DNA of 41,185 nucleotides from Physocladia obscura (lineage: Eukaryota > Chytridiomycota > Chytridiomycetes > Chytridiales > Chytriomycetaceae): assembly GCA_027596945.1 (NCBI GenBank), contig JADGJH010000024.1:1-41185 (forward strand), read 5' to 3'. The position numbers and the translations under genes were made by a program. This document shows positions 1 to 10,870 of the stretch, in pieces (positions within the stretch are counted from its first letter, which is position 1; every line of letters begins with the position of its first letter). The notes beneath the pieces were generated by a model. The model worked only from the letters and a program-made list of their open reading frames with translations. It had not been told where the DNA came from and ran no database searches.

Positions 1-439
1 TCAACAAGGCAAGGAGACTTGTCAAGTTTAAAATTTTCTTTATCTTTTTCTCTTTAACAACCCACGTCTAGTGCAGTTGTTCCCCCTACCCTCTGCCCAC
101 TACACAAGCTTTGTGCCTGTATTCTTTGATTTTATTCTCAATAAAATTGGCATTTGGGGTGTCTTGGCAACATCCCTGTCTGCTTGCGTTTTGCCCAACC
201 TTATCCCTTGAACAATTCAACCCAGCCTGTTGATGATAAAATAAAAATCGTTATAAAAAATAATAATAAAACTTAAAAGAACCTATTTCCTTTTTCTGGC
301 AAATGACCAAATATGGATTATTTGCTGAGTTACAGGTTTTAACTTCATGCATAAAACCTTCAAAGATTTTAATGCTGCGAATTGCCAACACAGTCGGAGA
401 TTTTGATGGCCTGTCAGCATAAAATAATTCTGATTCCCA
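1..439. other. No gene seen
   Basis: AT-rich sequence at the window edge. I see no open frame with coding character here; it may hold the 3' flank of the candidate minus-strand gene that stops at 440. Confidence 0.5.
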
Positions 440-978
440 TCAATTGGGATTCCATTCTCGAATTTCTTTTTTTAAATGTTCTTGGAGAAGTTGCAAAGTT
501 CCAATTTCACTGGTTGGCATATCAACAATAGTACTTTTGCCACACATCCTTTGCTTCCAACCTTCCAATTTCCAAAACTTTTTTGGCAATATAATGGTTC
601 CAATTTGCACAATCTAACATATTTGACCTCCTCCTGAATAAAGTAATACCCATTGTTTTGTCTAATAAAGGCTGCAACTTGCAAACATTGAATTACGACC
701 TTAGCTGAAGTGGCAGCGTCAACCTCACTGTCCACAGAACAAATACAGCCACCAGTAACGTGGCACAAAAGACAAATATGGCAATTTCCGCATTTAATCT
801 TGAATTGCACAATTTGATCTATATATCAACTGGTACTGAGTTTTGATCCAGTTTTGACTTTGTTAACTCCTCCTTCATCTTCGGTGAACTCTCTGTTGAT
901 ATGATTGTTTCCTCTATCAATGTCAATAACTTCAGGCACATCTTTATTGAAACCATTGATGTTGTTGTCGTTGTTCAT
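440..978 (-). CDS. Candidate small single-pass membrane protein (3 exons)
   Basis: Not recognised. A hand-built model joins 978-868, 818-729 and 613-440 on the minus strand (124 aa); all junctions are GT-AG and in phase 0. Exon 1 encodes an acidic, Asn-rich head starting MNNDNNINGF. Exon 2 encodes a strongly hydrophobic segment (EIAIFVFCATLLVAVFVLWT), a good transmembrane helix. Exon 3 encodes a basic/helical tail ending EHLKKEIREWNPN. The second intron would be 115 bp, the first 49 bp. A competing reading of the same stretch (472-810) gives a Cys-rich frame without an ATG, and other splice choices near 610-730 are possible. The gene structure is inference; the transmembrane segment and tail are visible directly. 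Confidence 0.4.
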
Positions 979-1715
979 TGCCTTTAATAAACATCATTCT
1001 TTTTATATCCTTTGTTGATATTGTAGCAGAGTACTGCATTTTCTGACTCACAATAGCTTGCTGTCACCAGTCCAGTATTTCCAGTATTTCTGATCAAGTA
1101 TTTGTCAAATCAAGAAAAATGTCTTTTTTTTTGTCCTGTTCACGTTGAAAACAGCTGTAATATGGAACAAGGAATAATGAAGAATAAAAATCAAAATGAA
1201 ATAACATTTTTGAATTGAACTATATCCATTTGATGAGAAGCACTGATGGGAGTGGGAATGTCTGTATAGAATCAGTCAAATGGAATGGTAATTATGGTGA
1301 TTTTAGAAAAGAAACAGAGTTAGAACAGAATCAAGAGATGTTTACAGTCATATCTCAACAAAATCAGTCTTGCTCCCTTTTACTGCAAATTCTAAGTTTC
1401 TGAGCTTTTTTAAGTAGTGATGTGGGCCTCAAATCTCTTTCACTCTTGTCGATTGACAGATATTAATAATACTTTGAATTTTGCAATTTTTTCCAATTTT
1501 TTTTTTGTTCAATTTCTCACATGAAACCAAAAACAAGAAATAAAAAACATATTTGTTTTTATATTTTGCTGTTATTTTTTTACTGTCATGGTGGAGACCA
1601 AAAACTAAGTGTCCCTAAGTCTCTCCATACTTGCCATCAAAGCTCTGGAATGATAATCGTGCAATTGAAATAAAAATTAATCGTAGAAACAATAACAAAA
1701 ACAACAACAACAATA
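979..1715. other. Intergenic, no gene seen
   Basis: AT-rich, with homopolymer runs around 1480-1580. The short open frame at about 1215-1403 has no coding features I can support. It probably contains the upstream region of the small minus-strand gene and the 3' flank of the Sel1-type gene. Confidence 0.5.
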
Positions 1716-4700
1716 TCAACAGCAACAAGAAAAAAAAACAAACTTTGCTTTGACGATGTTTCTTTTGCATCCTTCTCCTGTACTCAAGCAAAGAATCAAC
1801 CTGTCTGCCGCTCGTAAAACTTCGTCATGACTGATATAGTCCATGCTTCTATACCCCGTTTCATACGTTTGAAAAGCAAGCTCCGAATTTTTTTCACACC
1901 CTTGTCCAAATCTAAAAAAAAAGGTTTTAAATTCACAATTACTATTTTTCACTTACCTGTAACAATCTCCCAATCTTGTAAATGCAGGCTCGCCCCTACC
2001 AACGGCTTCTCCATATACTTCGAAACCTAGCTTCATTTTCAATTCGCAATCCCCTTCGTCACCAAAGTCGGTGCTGATTTGAAGTTTCTTTCTTGAAGGG
2101 CTGCCATGATCGTCTTTGTCCAAAAGCCCTCCACAGCTTTCAAAAATCAAGTCTCCGATTTCCGTAAAAGATCCGCAACCCGCGCGTGCAGCCTCTAGAA
2201 AGAAATCGATGGCGCGTTGCCTGTTTCGCGGAAGAGTCGAACTTCCTTCAAACAATAATTTTGCAGCTTCGTGTAATGCCTGTGCTGGAGCTCCAGCGGC
2301 AAACGCATTCACGTAATGTGAAACACTCTGAGTATGATCTTGAGCAATAAGTACGTCGTCACTGTCGTTTTCGGCTCCTGCTGAATTTGATGGACTTCCA
2401 GTTGTTTTCACTCGAGATATCCCAGAAGCTGTGCTTAATGCGAGTGAAATCATTGATCTCACATTGCTTTGTGCTGCGGCCGCATTTCCAAACTGTAAAT
2501 ACCGTTTAACAATTTTTGCAGGAGTCCATTGTTCGATATCATTTTCGTCATCTTCTGGATTGCTTTCAAGTGTTGTTGGTGTTGTACTTTTGTTGGCTTT
2601 CTCCGATCCCTTCACATGAGTCGCACCATGTTTTCTTTTCAAAACTCGTTCCAAATTTTCAGCTTGGCTATTGTTACTGCTGCCAATTGCTTTTCCTAAA
2701 GTAACTTGTCCATCTTCAATTACATTTGCAACCATCATTGCATGGATCTCAGCCACTTTTCCAACGCATTCGGGATCTCCCAGCTTGCATCCCCGTTCGT
2801 ATAATAATATGGCTTGCTGAAAGCTACGTTGGGAGACGTAGTAAGCACCGAGAAGTTGTATGCATTTAACATTATCAGTTTGTGCTCCGTTCGACCAAGC
2901 TTCAATTGCGTCAGCAATGTGGTCTGTAGAGATTGCAGATTCGTCATTGTCATTTTCATTGTCTTGGCCATTCGTAAGTTTCAAATCGTTGGCGGAAGCT
3001 GTCTTTTCACGATTGCGATGCAATTCTCCAAGAATCTGGAACAATTTGAAGGATTAAAAAAAATGTTTAATACCTTGTCCCGTTTCTCTTGTGCAGGCCC
3101 TTTTACTTTCCCGTCATCAGTCCCACTAGAATGGTTTTTCAAAACCACAACAGCATCAATCCCCCCGATTTCTCCAGCACCTGTTGCAGGCAACGCGACT
3201 CCAATATGTTTTCCTGGAACCAAAACGCCACGCCGCCGTTCCCCGCGTCTCCTCCCACCTCCTGCAGCCGCAGCCGCCGCCGCCGACACAGTCGCAACAC
3301 TACGAGCATATGCTCGCATCTTGTCGCACCGACTCCTCCTCACAAGAAAATCAAGACTGTTCCTGTCAAACCCAAGACTCCCACTTGTCGCAGCAATCAG
3401 CGACGCAACGCTCTCGGCATCCGTATAGCGCCTTTCAGCCGTCGTCGTTGTTGACGATCTTGACGAAAGGTGTGGCGACGACGATGATGCAGGGTTCTTC
3501 CAGGTCCTGGCGTGTCGCATCGCGGGACGCGTGAATACGGTCGATGATGATGGAGTGTTGACTTGATGCACGCGCTGGCGGCGCCGACGGATGTGGGTAT
3601 ATGACTCTGAGTGAGTGGGTGTGGTCGCGGATGAAGACGTTTGGATTTTTTGGTACGGTGGCGGAGAGTAAGTTGTAGATGATGGTGGTGGCGGTAGTGG
3701 TAATTGCTGGGAATTAGATGCATTTTTGTTGATTCCAGGGAGCTTTGTGGATCCAATGCCATCGAGATTTGGTGCTGGAAACAACAACGATGTTGATACT
3801 GCTGGCTGCTGTAGCGGTGGCGGTAATAAAGGTGACGGCTCAAGGCACAGCAGACTATTCAGCTTCGGAAAACTGTTTGGAAACACGTGACGACTGCTGG
3901 CTGCAGTTTTTGGTGTGCTTAAGCGACATTGGCGGCGGCGGGTGCCGGTGAGTCCAATAATTAAATCTTGCGGAGCAGACTGTTCGTCGTGTTTCGACTG
4001 AATTGTTGGATTCGTGCGGCGACGGCGGCAATTGTCAGGAATTATTATTGGGGAGGAGACGTTGCGTTGAGGATTTGGTTTCTTTTTTAACGACGGCGGT
4101 GGTGCCGACGAGCTATTGTTTCCAACATCGGTTTCTTGACGCGTTGGATGTGTGAAATCTTGCGTATCGGCAGGATTCCCGTGTTTTCGCGGCAACAGCA
4201 GCGTAAAAGGCTGTGGCAGCGGCAACAAAGGTTCACAAGAATAATCCACGTCCACGACACCGATCTCACCGTGTCCAACTTTTTCGGAATTGCATATACT
4301 ACCATCTCGACCCGCTCCTTCGCTTCGAGAAATCAGTTTCTCGGCGTCGTCAATATTTTTACAGGCGAAGGGGGGATTGATGGTGTTGGAACAAGAAGAA
4401 GAAGAAGCGTGTCCCAGGATTCCTTCGCCGTTCTCAAAAAAAAGCGGCAGTATTGATGACGATGACGATGATAACGATTCGCTATTGATATTGTTGTTGT
4501 TATTGCTGTCGTTGTTGTTGTTGTTTGGAGTTGTTGCAAGAGACTCCCATTTCGTGATTGACTCTGCAGCGCTTTGTAGATTATTTCGGCGTGCGTTCCT
4601 TGCAGCTGTTGGAACAGGGATTCGTGTGAACGCCTTGTTGCCCCCTCCACCGCCGTCGGGCTTTGGCGGAAGCATTAATGACGTGTTTGCGGGTTTTATC

Positions 4701-6330
4701 TGATACTTTGCTGTGCATTTTTGAGACAGATGTTCTGGTTCTGTTGAACGCGCTGAACCGCGACCTATTTTTCCGTCGTTGCTCGACCCCGCCGGCAAGG
4801 TCAAAGTTTTCTTGCCGGATTCAGCGCTGTTCTTATCTGCAAAATGTAGCGTTTGCCATAACGATGGCGAATGTTGAAGTGGAGGTAAGACAGGTTGAAA
4901 ATTTTTCGGATTCGTTTCTGGCGGCAGAAACTGTTTGCTAAAATTTTGAAGGATATATTGCTGTTCTTGTCGTTTTAAATCAGAATATCGTTTAACTAAA
5001 CCGCCGCTGCCACTACCTCCGCTTTCATAAGCAGATTGAACTCTCCGAGTTCCTTCTTGTTGTTGTTGTTGTTGTGGCGCAAAAGCATCTTTCATGAATT
5101 TGTCATGCTCGCCGTTCTTGACAATCTTTGGAATCGACGGGTTCAGATTCTTCATGAACGGATAATGCTGCGGCGTGATGATCTGCTGTTCGGGAGATAC
5201 TTTAGTGTATTTGGCGAATTGCTGCACATAACGCAAAGTTGCGAGTCTTTGGGCGTGTTGAGGCCCCGCCAGAATTTGAGAAACAGATATTGCAGACTGT
5301 TGCTGCGCATTTGTGGAATTTATTTCTGAATGCTCGACTTTTCGTGGTGGCGGACGATTGTGGTGTTGAATACGGAGCGGAAGGGAATCTGATATTGGGG
5401 CGCGTGATAATGCTTTTTGGAGATTTGAGATTGTGGATGGTCGAAAATCGTAATCTGCGGGATTTATTGTTGCTTCTAAAAAATTTAAAAAAAAAAAAAA
5501 AGAAGTTATGCTCCGCTTAATTTTTGGACAAAGCTTTAAATACCGTCAGCAGTAGGATCTGAATCAATAGTATTAGAAAGCATCAGAGACTTTAAGTAAT
5601 CATTCAATTCAATAAAAATTTCCATAGACAATGATTTGCTGTTGGAGTTGTTTTGCGATATTTTTGCAGTTAGAAATTGTTCGTCTTTGTTGAGAGGATA
5701 TCGCGGACGAAAACTCAACATTGGTGGAACAGTGCCATTGACATCAGTAGAAGGAATACAAAGAACGGCAGTAGCATCAATTTTGTCAATTTGTGGTAGC
5801 AATTCTGTCAGGTTTTTCTCTTTAGTGTGCTGCCCCGACTCGCTATTGTCGTTTTTATCAGTACTTTCGGCTTCGACTTCTGTACCAGTGTTACTACTAT
5901 TGCTAGAAAATTCGTCAGTTTGCAATGATTGTGACGAATTTTCCTTATTTTTTGCATCAAAATCATTATTCGATTCTGGCGATATGATTTTGTTACTTTT
6001 GTGGTCGAACACACATTTCGAAATATTCACGCGATCAGATTGGTTTTCGTTAGGGCAGTCTTGCTCTAGTTCTGGCTGCACTTCATCATCTTTTTTATGA
6101 TTGTTCTTTTGTGGTTGCGGTTGTTGACTCAAGATGAATAAAGCCAGTTTTTTTTTCGAACGCGGTTTTCGCTGTAGAACAAGATGATGGGAGTTTTTGA
6201 AGCGCTTGACAGGAATCTGGTGTTTCTGTGAGATCGAAGTGTCATGATGTTGCGCTGCGTGAGATTCTCGTGGGGGCAGCTGTTTGAGCAGAGTCTCGTT
6301 GTGTGTGGGCAGTTTGTCATTGTCAGACAT
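1716..6330 (-). CDS. Disordered protein with C-terminal Sel1/TPR-like repeats (4 exons, 1487 aa)
   Basis: Exons on the minus strand: 6330-5544, 5475-3074, 3035-1957 and 1911-1716. Introns are 68, 38 and 45 bp, all GT-AG, and phases match (1, 0, 2). Residues 1 to about 1060 are low complexity, with Asn, Ser, Pro and Gln runs and many basic patches. The last ~420 residues contain Sel1-like helical repeats: alternating helices with Ala/Gly spacing, for example AIDFFLEAARAG and FTRLGDCYRFGQGCEKN. Sel1/TPR solenoids bind partner proteins; fungal examples include activators of chitin synthase (Skt5/Chs4 type), but I see no feature tying this protein to that role. The joins of exon 1 to exon 2 and exon 2 to exon 3 are supported by continuous open frames that lack their own ATG. 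The start MSDNDK is the first plausible Met and lies only 43 bp from the divergent AlkB-like gene. Confidence 0.75.
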
Positions 6331-6373
6331 TGTTTTATTGATATTTTTATATTGCATTTGAAGGAGAAAAGGG
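6331..6373. promoter_or_regulatory. 43-bp divergent intergenic region
   Basis: Only 43 bp separate the start codons of the Sel1-type gene (minus) and the AlkB-like gene (plus). It is AT-rich, unlike the GC-rich coding sequence to its right. Both 5' UTRs and a shared promoter must lie here or inside the coding regions. No specific box is recognisable. Confidence 0.45.
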
Positions 6374-7264
6374 ATGCTGCAACACGGGATTCGTCCGATC
6401 CGGACATTTGCGAATGCGGTCGGAGACACGCTGTGGTCGGCGCCGATCCGCACGTGCCCACGGACGCGGCTGCAGGTCAAGGGCGAGTTGCACACGCTGC
6501 CGGACGGGCTGCGGTACATGCGCGAGGCCGTCAGCGCGCCGACGCAGGCACGCATTCTGGCAGCGGTCGACGCGGCGGACGCGCTTTGGGACGCGGCGTC
6601 GATCCGGCGGCGGCTGCAGTTCCACGGCCGCGTCTACTACCACACGCGCCACGACCGGACGGCGCTGCAGCCGCCCGAGCCCGAGCCCGAGCCCGAGGCC
6701 GGTGCCGCCTCGGGTGCGAACAACGCCGTTGGTGCAGTCGGCGCTGCGAGTGCCGCCAGTCTCATGTGGCTGGCCCACCTGCTCGCGCGCGACGCCGCCA
6801 TCGCCGACCCGCGCCTCGCCCGCCTCGTTGCCGCTTCGCCGCCGTCGCAGGTGCTGGTCAACGAGTACACGCGCAACGCAGGCCTCTCGTGCCACCTCGA
6901 GGACACGGCCGCCTTTGGGCCCTACATCCTGACGCTGTCTCTTCTGAACCCCGTGTGGATGGACCTCAAGCCAGTGCCTCTTGCTCCAGCACCAAACTCC
7001 ACGACTCCAACAAATACCACCAATCCTAACTCTTCCTTTAGAATCTTGCTCGAACCCAGGAGTCTGCTCATCATGCACAGTGACGCGCGCTACAAGTGGA
7101 TGCACGGCATCTCAAAGTCAAAATCAGTCCCGTTCATTAATGCAAATAATACGGAATGCTCCATTCCACGCGACGATACTTATAGGCGCTTGAGCTTGAC
7201 TGTTCGCACAGTTCTCGATGGCCGGAAGAAAGTTACTGCGGACACGCTTGACTGGATTCTTTAG
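6374..7264 (+). CDS. AlkB-like Fe(II)/2-oxoglutarate dioxygenase (296 aa)
   Basis: A single-exon AlkB-family protein; such enzymes oxidatively demethylate nucleic acids or proteins using Fe(II), oxygen and 2-oxoglutarate. The AlkB start pattern (DGLRYMREAVS) is at residues 44-54. The 2OG-binding N-x-Y is N163-E-Y165. The metal triad is H174-L-E176 plus H244 (in YKWMHGI), and the C-terminal arginines are in RRLSLTVR (271-278). The first acidic ligand appears to be Glu rather than the usual Asp, with Asp next to it. An acidic Pro-Glu tract and an Ala/Gly-rich insert lie at 99-130. The first ~600 bp are far more GC-rich than the neighbours or the gene's own 3' part. The subfamily (ALKBH1-8) is not clear. 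The start at 6374 is the first ATG; the conserved domain begins about residue 44, so a later start is possible. Confidence 0.85.
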   Translation: MLQHGIRPIRTFANAVGDTLWSAPIRTCPRTRLQVKGELHTLPDGLRYMREAVSAPTQARILAAVDAADALWDAASIRRRLQFHGRVYYHTRHDRTALQPPEPEPEPEAGAASGANNAVGAVGAASAASLMWLAHLLARDAAIADPRLARLVAASPPSQVLVNEYTRNAGLSCHLEDTAAFGPYILTLSLLNPVWMDLKPVPLAPAPNSTTPTNTTNPNSSFRILLEPRSLLIMHSDARYKWMHGISKSKSVPFINANNTECSIPRDDTYRRLSLTVRTVLDGRKKVTADTLDWIL

Positions 7265-7391
7265 CTTGTGACTATTTTTTTATTATTTTCATTTCGAAAA
7301 AGTTAGACACAATTGAATCATGGTCCAGAGTTTGATCTGAAAAAAAAAAAAAAGAAGCCCTAGAGATCAGAGAGTTTAGTACTCTCACGAT

Positions 7392-10088
7392 ATGCAGCAT
7401 ATGCATACGGCAAAAAATATTGGCGGCGGTTTTCCGGTGGGACAGCAGACGTTTGAGTTGACAAACGAAGAAGTGAAGGTTGCATTGGAGATGGCTTACC
7501 ACTTTGGTATTTATTATTTTCAGCGCCGTTCATAATTGACCAACTGCAAACAATCAAAACAATAATCAGGTGAAGGCAGCTATAACGCATGCGCTGCAAT
7601 TGTTCGGCTGCAGACTTCGGCAAACGCGCATCGGCAGCTGGCCACGAACTTGCAGGCACAGGCGGATCTAATGCTGAGTTGGCTTGAACAAGTTCGCGAC
7701 CAGAACTACAGCGGTCATAGCAGCCACAGCCATGGTAGCCATGACTATAACGGCAACGTAAGCAACGATAGTGCTAGTAAAAGCAACAGCATCAATAATC
7801 CAAGCGAGATCAGCAGTCCCCTCAGCAACGATCGCAACGATCGCAACAAGGACGACAATGATGATAATACCAGCGACGCAGCAAGCATCACACTTTCACG
7901 TTCCCGAAGCCGAAGCAAGATTCCCTGGGCTCAATCCAATCTCAGTTCAAATATTGCTGAAGCAACATCAAATACTAGAACAACTGCTCTCGCTACACTG
8001 GCGGAAACAAGCAATTCTGCTCCGGCAATTGCTCAAGATACAATAGCGCTACCAGCCACAGTAAAACCCAAACCACCCCTTCGCTCCAGAACACCAACGG
8101 CATCCACGTCTGCATCCACAACTGCATCCACATCCACCACTGCCATTACCGCCACTCGCGCCTCTGCGTCTCTTCCCCATCCACAATCATCTAGAAACCC
8201 TAAAAACTCTTCTGCCCCAATTTCGCGACTATTCAAAAGCAAGCGCATGTCGTCGAACGGCCCAAATGCAAACAGCAACCACAAGCGATCGGTGAGCGGC
8301 GGCAGCAGCAATCACAGTTTGGCGACAGTTGGCGGAGAATCCACGAGAATCATGCCGTCACTCACGTACACAGATTTTCTTGAACATCAATTCAAAGAAC
8401 AGTTGCGTAAAGATAAAGAGAGAATGCTGGCAGCGAAACTGAAGGCGAATAATAATAACAGTAGTAGCAATAATAAAAACGCGAATAATAGCTCGAATAA
8501 TGATGGCAGTAGCAATAGCAATGATGGCACTGCTTTGGTTGGTGGCGAAACGAAACCGAGGAAATGGTCGAAAGTCGTGGACCCGGAAGGTGACGTGACT
8601 TTCTATATGAATAATGAAACAAACGAAATGCAATTCAACCCGCCTCCTGATTTTGTGGACGACCCTGCCGCTATCGGCGACCGCATACAACAGCAGCAAC
8701 AGCAACAACAACAAGAGCGGATGCACTCACCCACGTTTGCGTTCGTAGAGGAGCTGCTTCTTGGAGCCAACAATAGCACTGCTGCGAATTCTTTGTTGTT
8801 GTCACCGTCGTCATCGTTGTTGTTTAAGCAACCGTCGCAGTCCTTGACTCAGCGAAATGCTTTAAATGCCGCCACAATGATTAAGACACGCGACTTGTTT
8901 TCTGACACGTCGCCGCCACTGCACGGTGGTGACGGTGGTTTAGTGGCACAGCAACAAATGCAACATCAGCAGCCGCAAACACAAATTTTGACGCCATCGC
9001 CGTCTGTGATCTCGTCATCAACTGATGGTATGTTTTTGTCATCGGGGTCATTGGATGCAGCAGCGACAGGGTCCGTGACAAAGGTCCAAGTGAACAGTGG
9101 AGACAGGATGGGGGCTATTATGGCGCAGTTACATGAAATGAAAATATGGTTTGATGAGTCTGTAGAAATGGATACTTTGGCGGAATCTCGAGACGGGAGT
9201 GTAAGAAACTTTTTGGACGATATTGGTTATGAAGTAACGACTGAAGGAGGTGATGGTGACGACGACAGTCAAAACAATGCCGATGAGGATTTTAGCAAGA
9301 TTGATAGTGTTACAGATATCAATGACAATCGTGATTATCGGGTAGTTGCTGTGAGTAGTGTTGGAGATAATGCTAGGGTTGATGGTAGCGGTACTGACGG
9401 TGGAGGCGATGTTGGCAAAGTAAAGCGGAAATCCTTTGTGTTCCAGGACAATAATCTGGCCGAGTATGCTGCTTTGTTTCCAGAACCAATAATACAACAG
9501 CAGATACAAGGAGAAGTATATCCACAGCGACAATTAACACCACAGCAATTAATACTAGAGCAACAGCGACATTTACAGCAATCACAACAACAATCTTCTT
9601 CTTCTTCAACATCCCCGCTATCAATAGCAAACTCTTTTATTTTAAAGCAGGCGTCATATGAATACCCACAACAAGTTAAAAATGACCAAATGGCAAACCC
9701 GGACGCCTATTTCAGCGGCGTGAGTAACAGCAATAATTTTAATAACAGCAGCACCTCATTGTCGCGAAACGATTCAACAGTTCAACGGTCCAGTATAGTT
9801 GGCAGCAGCAGCGTTGCGACAAGCAGCGCTTCTAATAACGGCGACGACGAGTCATTGGGGGCGGGGGGTACAAGCCAGCGGGGGTTTTTTTCTGTAGAGA
9901 AGCTGAATCGTTATTTTCGGGGGTCGTCAGTGGGTTCTGAGTCTTCTTTGGTTGGAGGGTTGCGGCGACGGGGATCTTTAAATGGGGATGGAGCGTCGGT
10001 TTTGTCGAGGAGGAGTAGTGGGGATAGGTCGAGTGGCAGTGTTGGTGGAATTGCTGGACTTTCAGAGAGATTGAAAAAAAAGAAGTAA
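7392..10088 (+). CDS. Helical-head/disordered-tail family protein 1, with WW-like segment (2 exons, 877 aa)
   Basis: Exons 7392-7506 and 7570-10088; the 63-bp GT-AG intron splits a Gly codon (phase 1). The intron position and flanking residues match two other genes in this window (10871-12583 and 22782-24635). The head (residues 1 to about 95) is predicted helical, with the shared pattern G-E-x3-N-x-C-A-A-[IV] after the intron. The rest is disordered, with Ser, Asn and Gln runs. Conserved islands are PSLTYTDFLEHQ near residue 300 (compare PSLRYKDFLESQ in member 3) and a WW-like stretch near 365-400 (W-S-K-V, G-D-V-T-F-Y, N-N-E-T, NPPP), in which the second Trp of WW domains is Phe. The C-terminus is Ser/Gly-rich and ends in lysines. 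Function unknown; a scaffold role is a guess. It lies 127 bp downstream of the AlkB-like gene on the same strand. Confidence 0.75.
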
Positions 10089-10870
10089 TACATTGAAATA
10101 AACGTCTTATCTTTCGTATTTTTTTATTTTTTTGACACTGTTACTTGATTGTTATTTGAGCTTTTTAGGTAACTGCTTTTTGTATTTCCTTTTTGTTGTT
10201 GTTGTTGTTGTTCAACTTCTTAAAAAAATACCCATTTCAGAAACCGTCAAGTCATTGGCGGTATACCAAGTATACCTTGAATGTAAATAGATTCTTGCCA
10301 AATGATGTATGCCTCATTTGTGACAATCAAAAATTCTTTGAACATCAAATAAAGTGAAGCTAGAAACTTTGTTGCATGAGAGAAACAACGAAGTGATTTG
10401 CCATGGAGGACGCTTGCAGGACAATCAGGCATAAAACTTTTAATTTAAGTGCGGCAAGAATTTGGGACTGTGACAACGAAATTTTTTGGCGATATGCATT
10501 GAAGAGAAAGTATAAGTGTAAATTGCAGCAAACTTTTTTTTTTCAAAATCTTTAATTTTAATTTTAAAATTTTTTGAATTGCTTTGTTTTTTTGATACTA
10601 TAGTGATTTTAAAAAATTTCTTAGGGACGCATTTTATAACTGTGATAATTGGCGCTTTATAAAATTTTTTTGCCGTCCATCAACAATAACATCTTCCAAA
10701 TCACGATGAATTCAGTCACAAAGCTGACACAAACATCAAGTGCGTGCGATTTTTCAAATGTTTTTTCGCTTTGCTTTGCTGTTTTGTTGGTTTTTTCTCA
10801 AGTAAATTTTCCGTTTTTCATTTTGAATTTGACATTGATCATTGGAGGGGGGAGCCACACTGAAAACAGC
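10089..10870. other. Intergenic with T-rich tracts
   Basis: About 780 bp between two family members, rich in T and A homopolymers (10190-10215, 10535-10615). The frame of the downstream gene stays open back to about 10649, including an ATG at 10706 and a hydrophobic T-rich stretch, so the true start of that gene could lie here. Otherwise nothing is recognisable. Confidence 0.4.

Noticed and set aside
2814..3428. Long plus-strand open frame opposite the Sel1-type gene
   Set aside because: It is the complement of the spliced minus-strand coding sequence, has Ser/Arg-rich antisense composition, and crosses an intron.
6347..7105. Long minus-strand open frame opposite the AlkB-like gene
   Set aside because: GC-rich coding sequence gives few stops on the other strand; the conserved AlkB motifs are on the plus strand.
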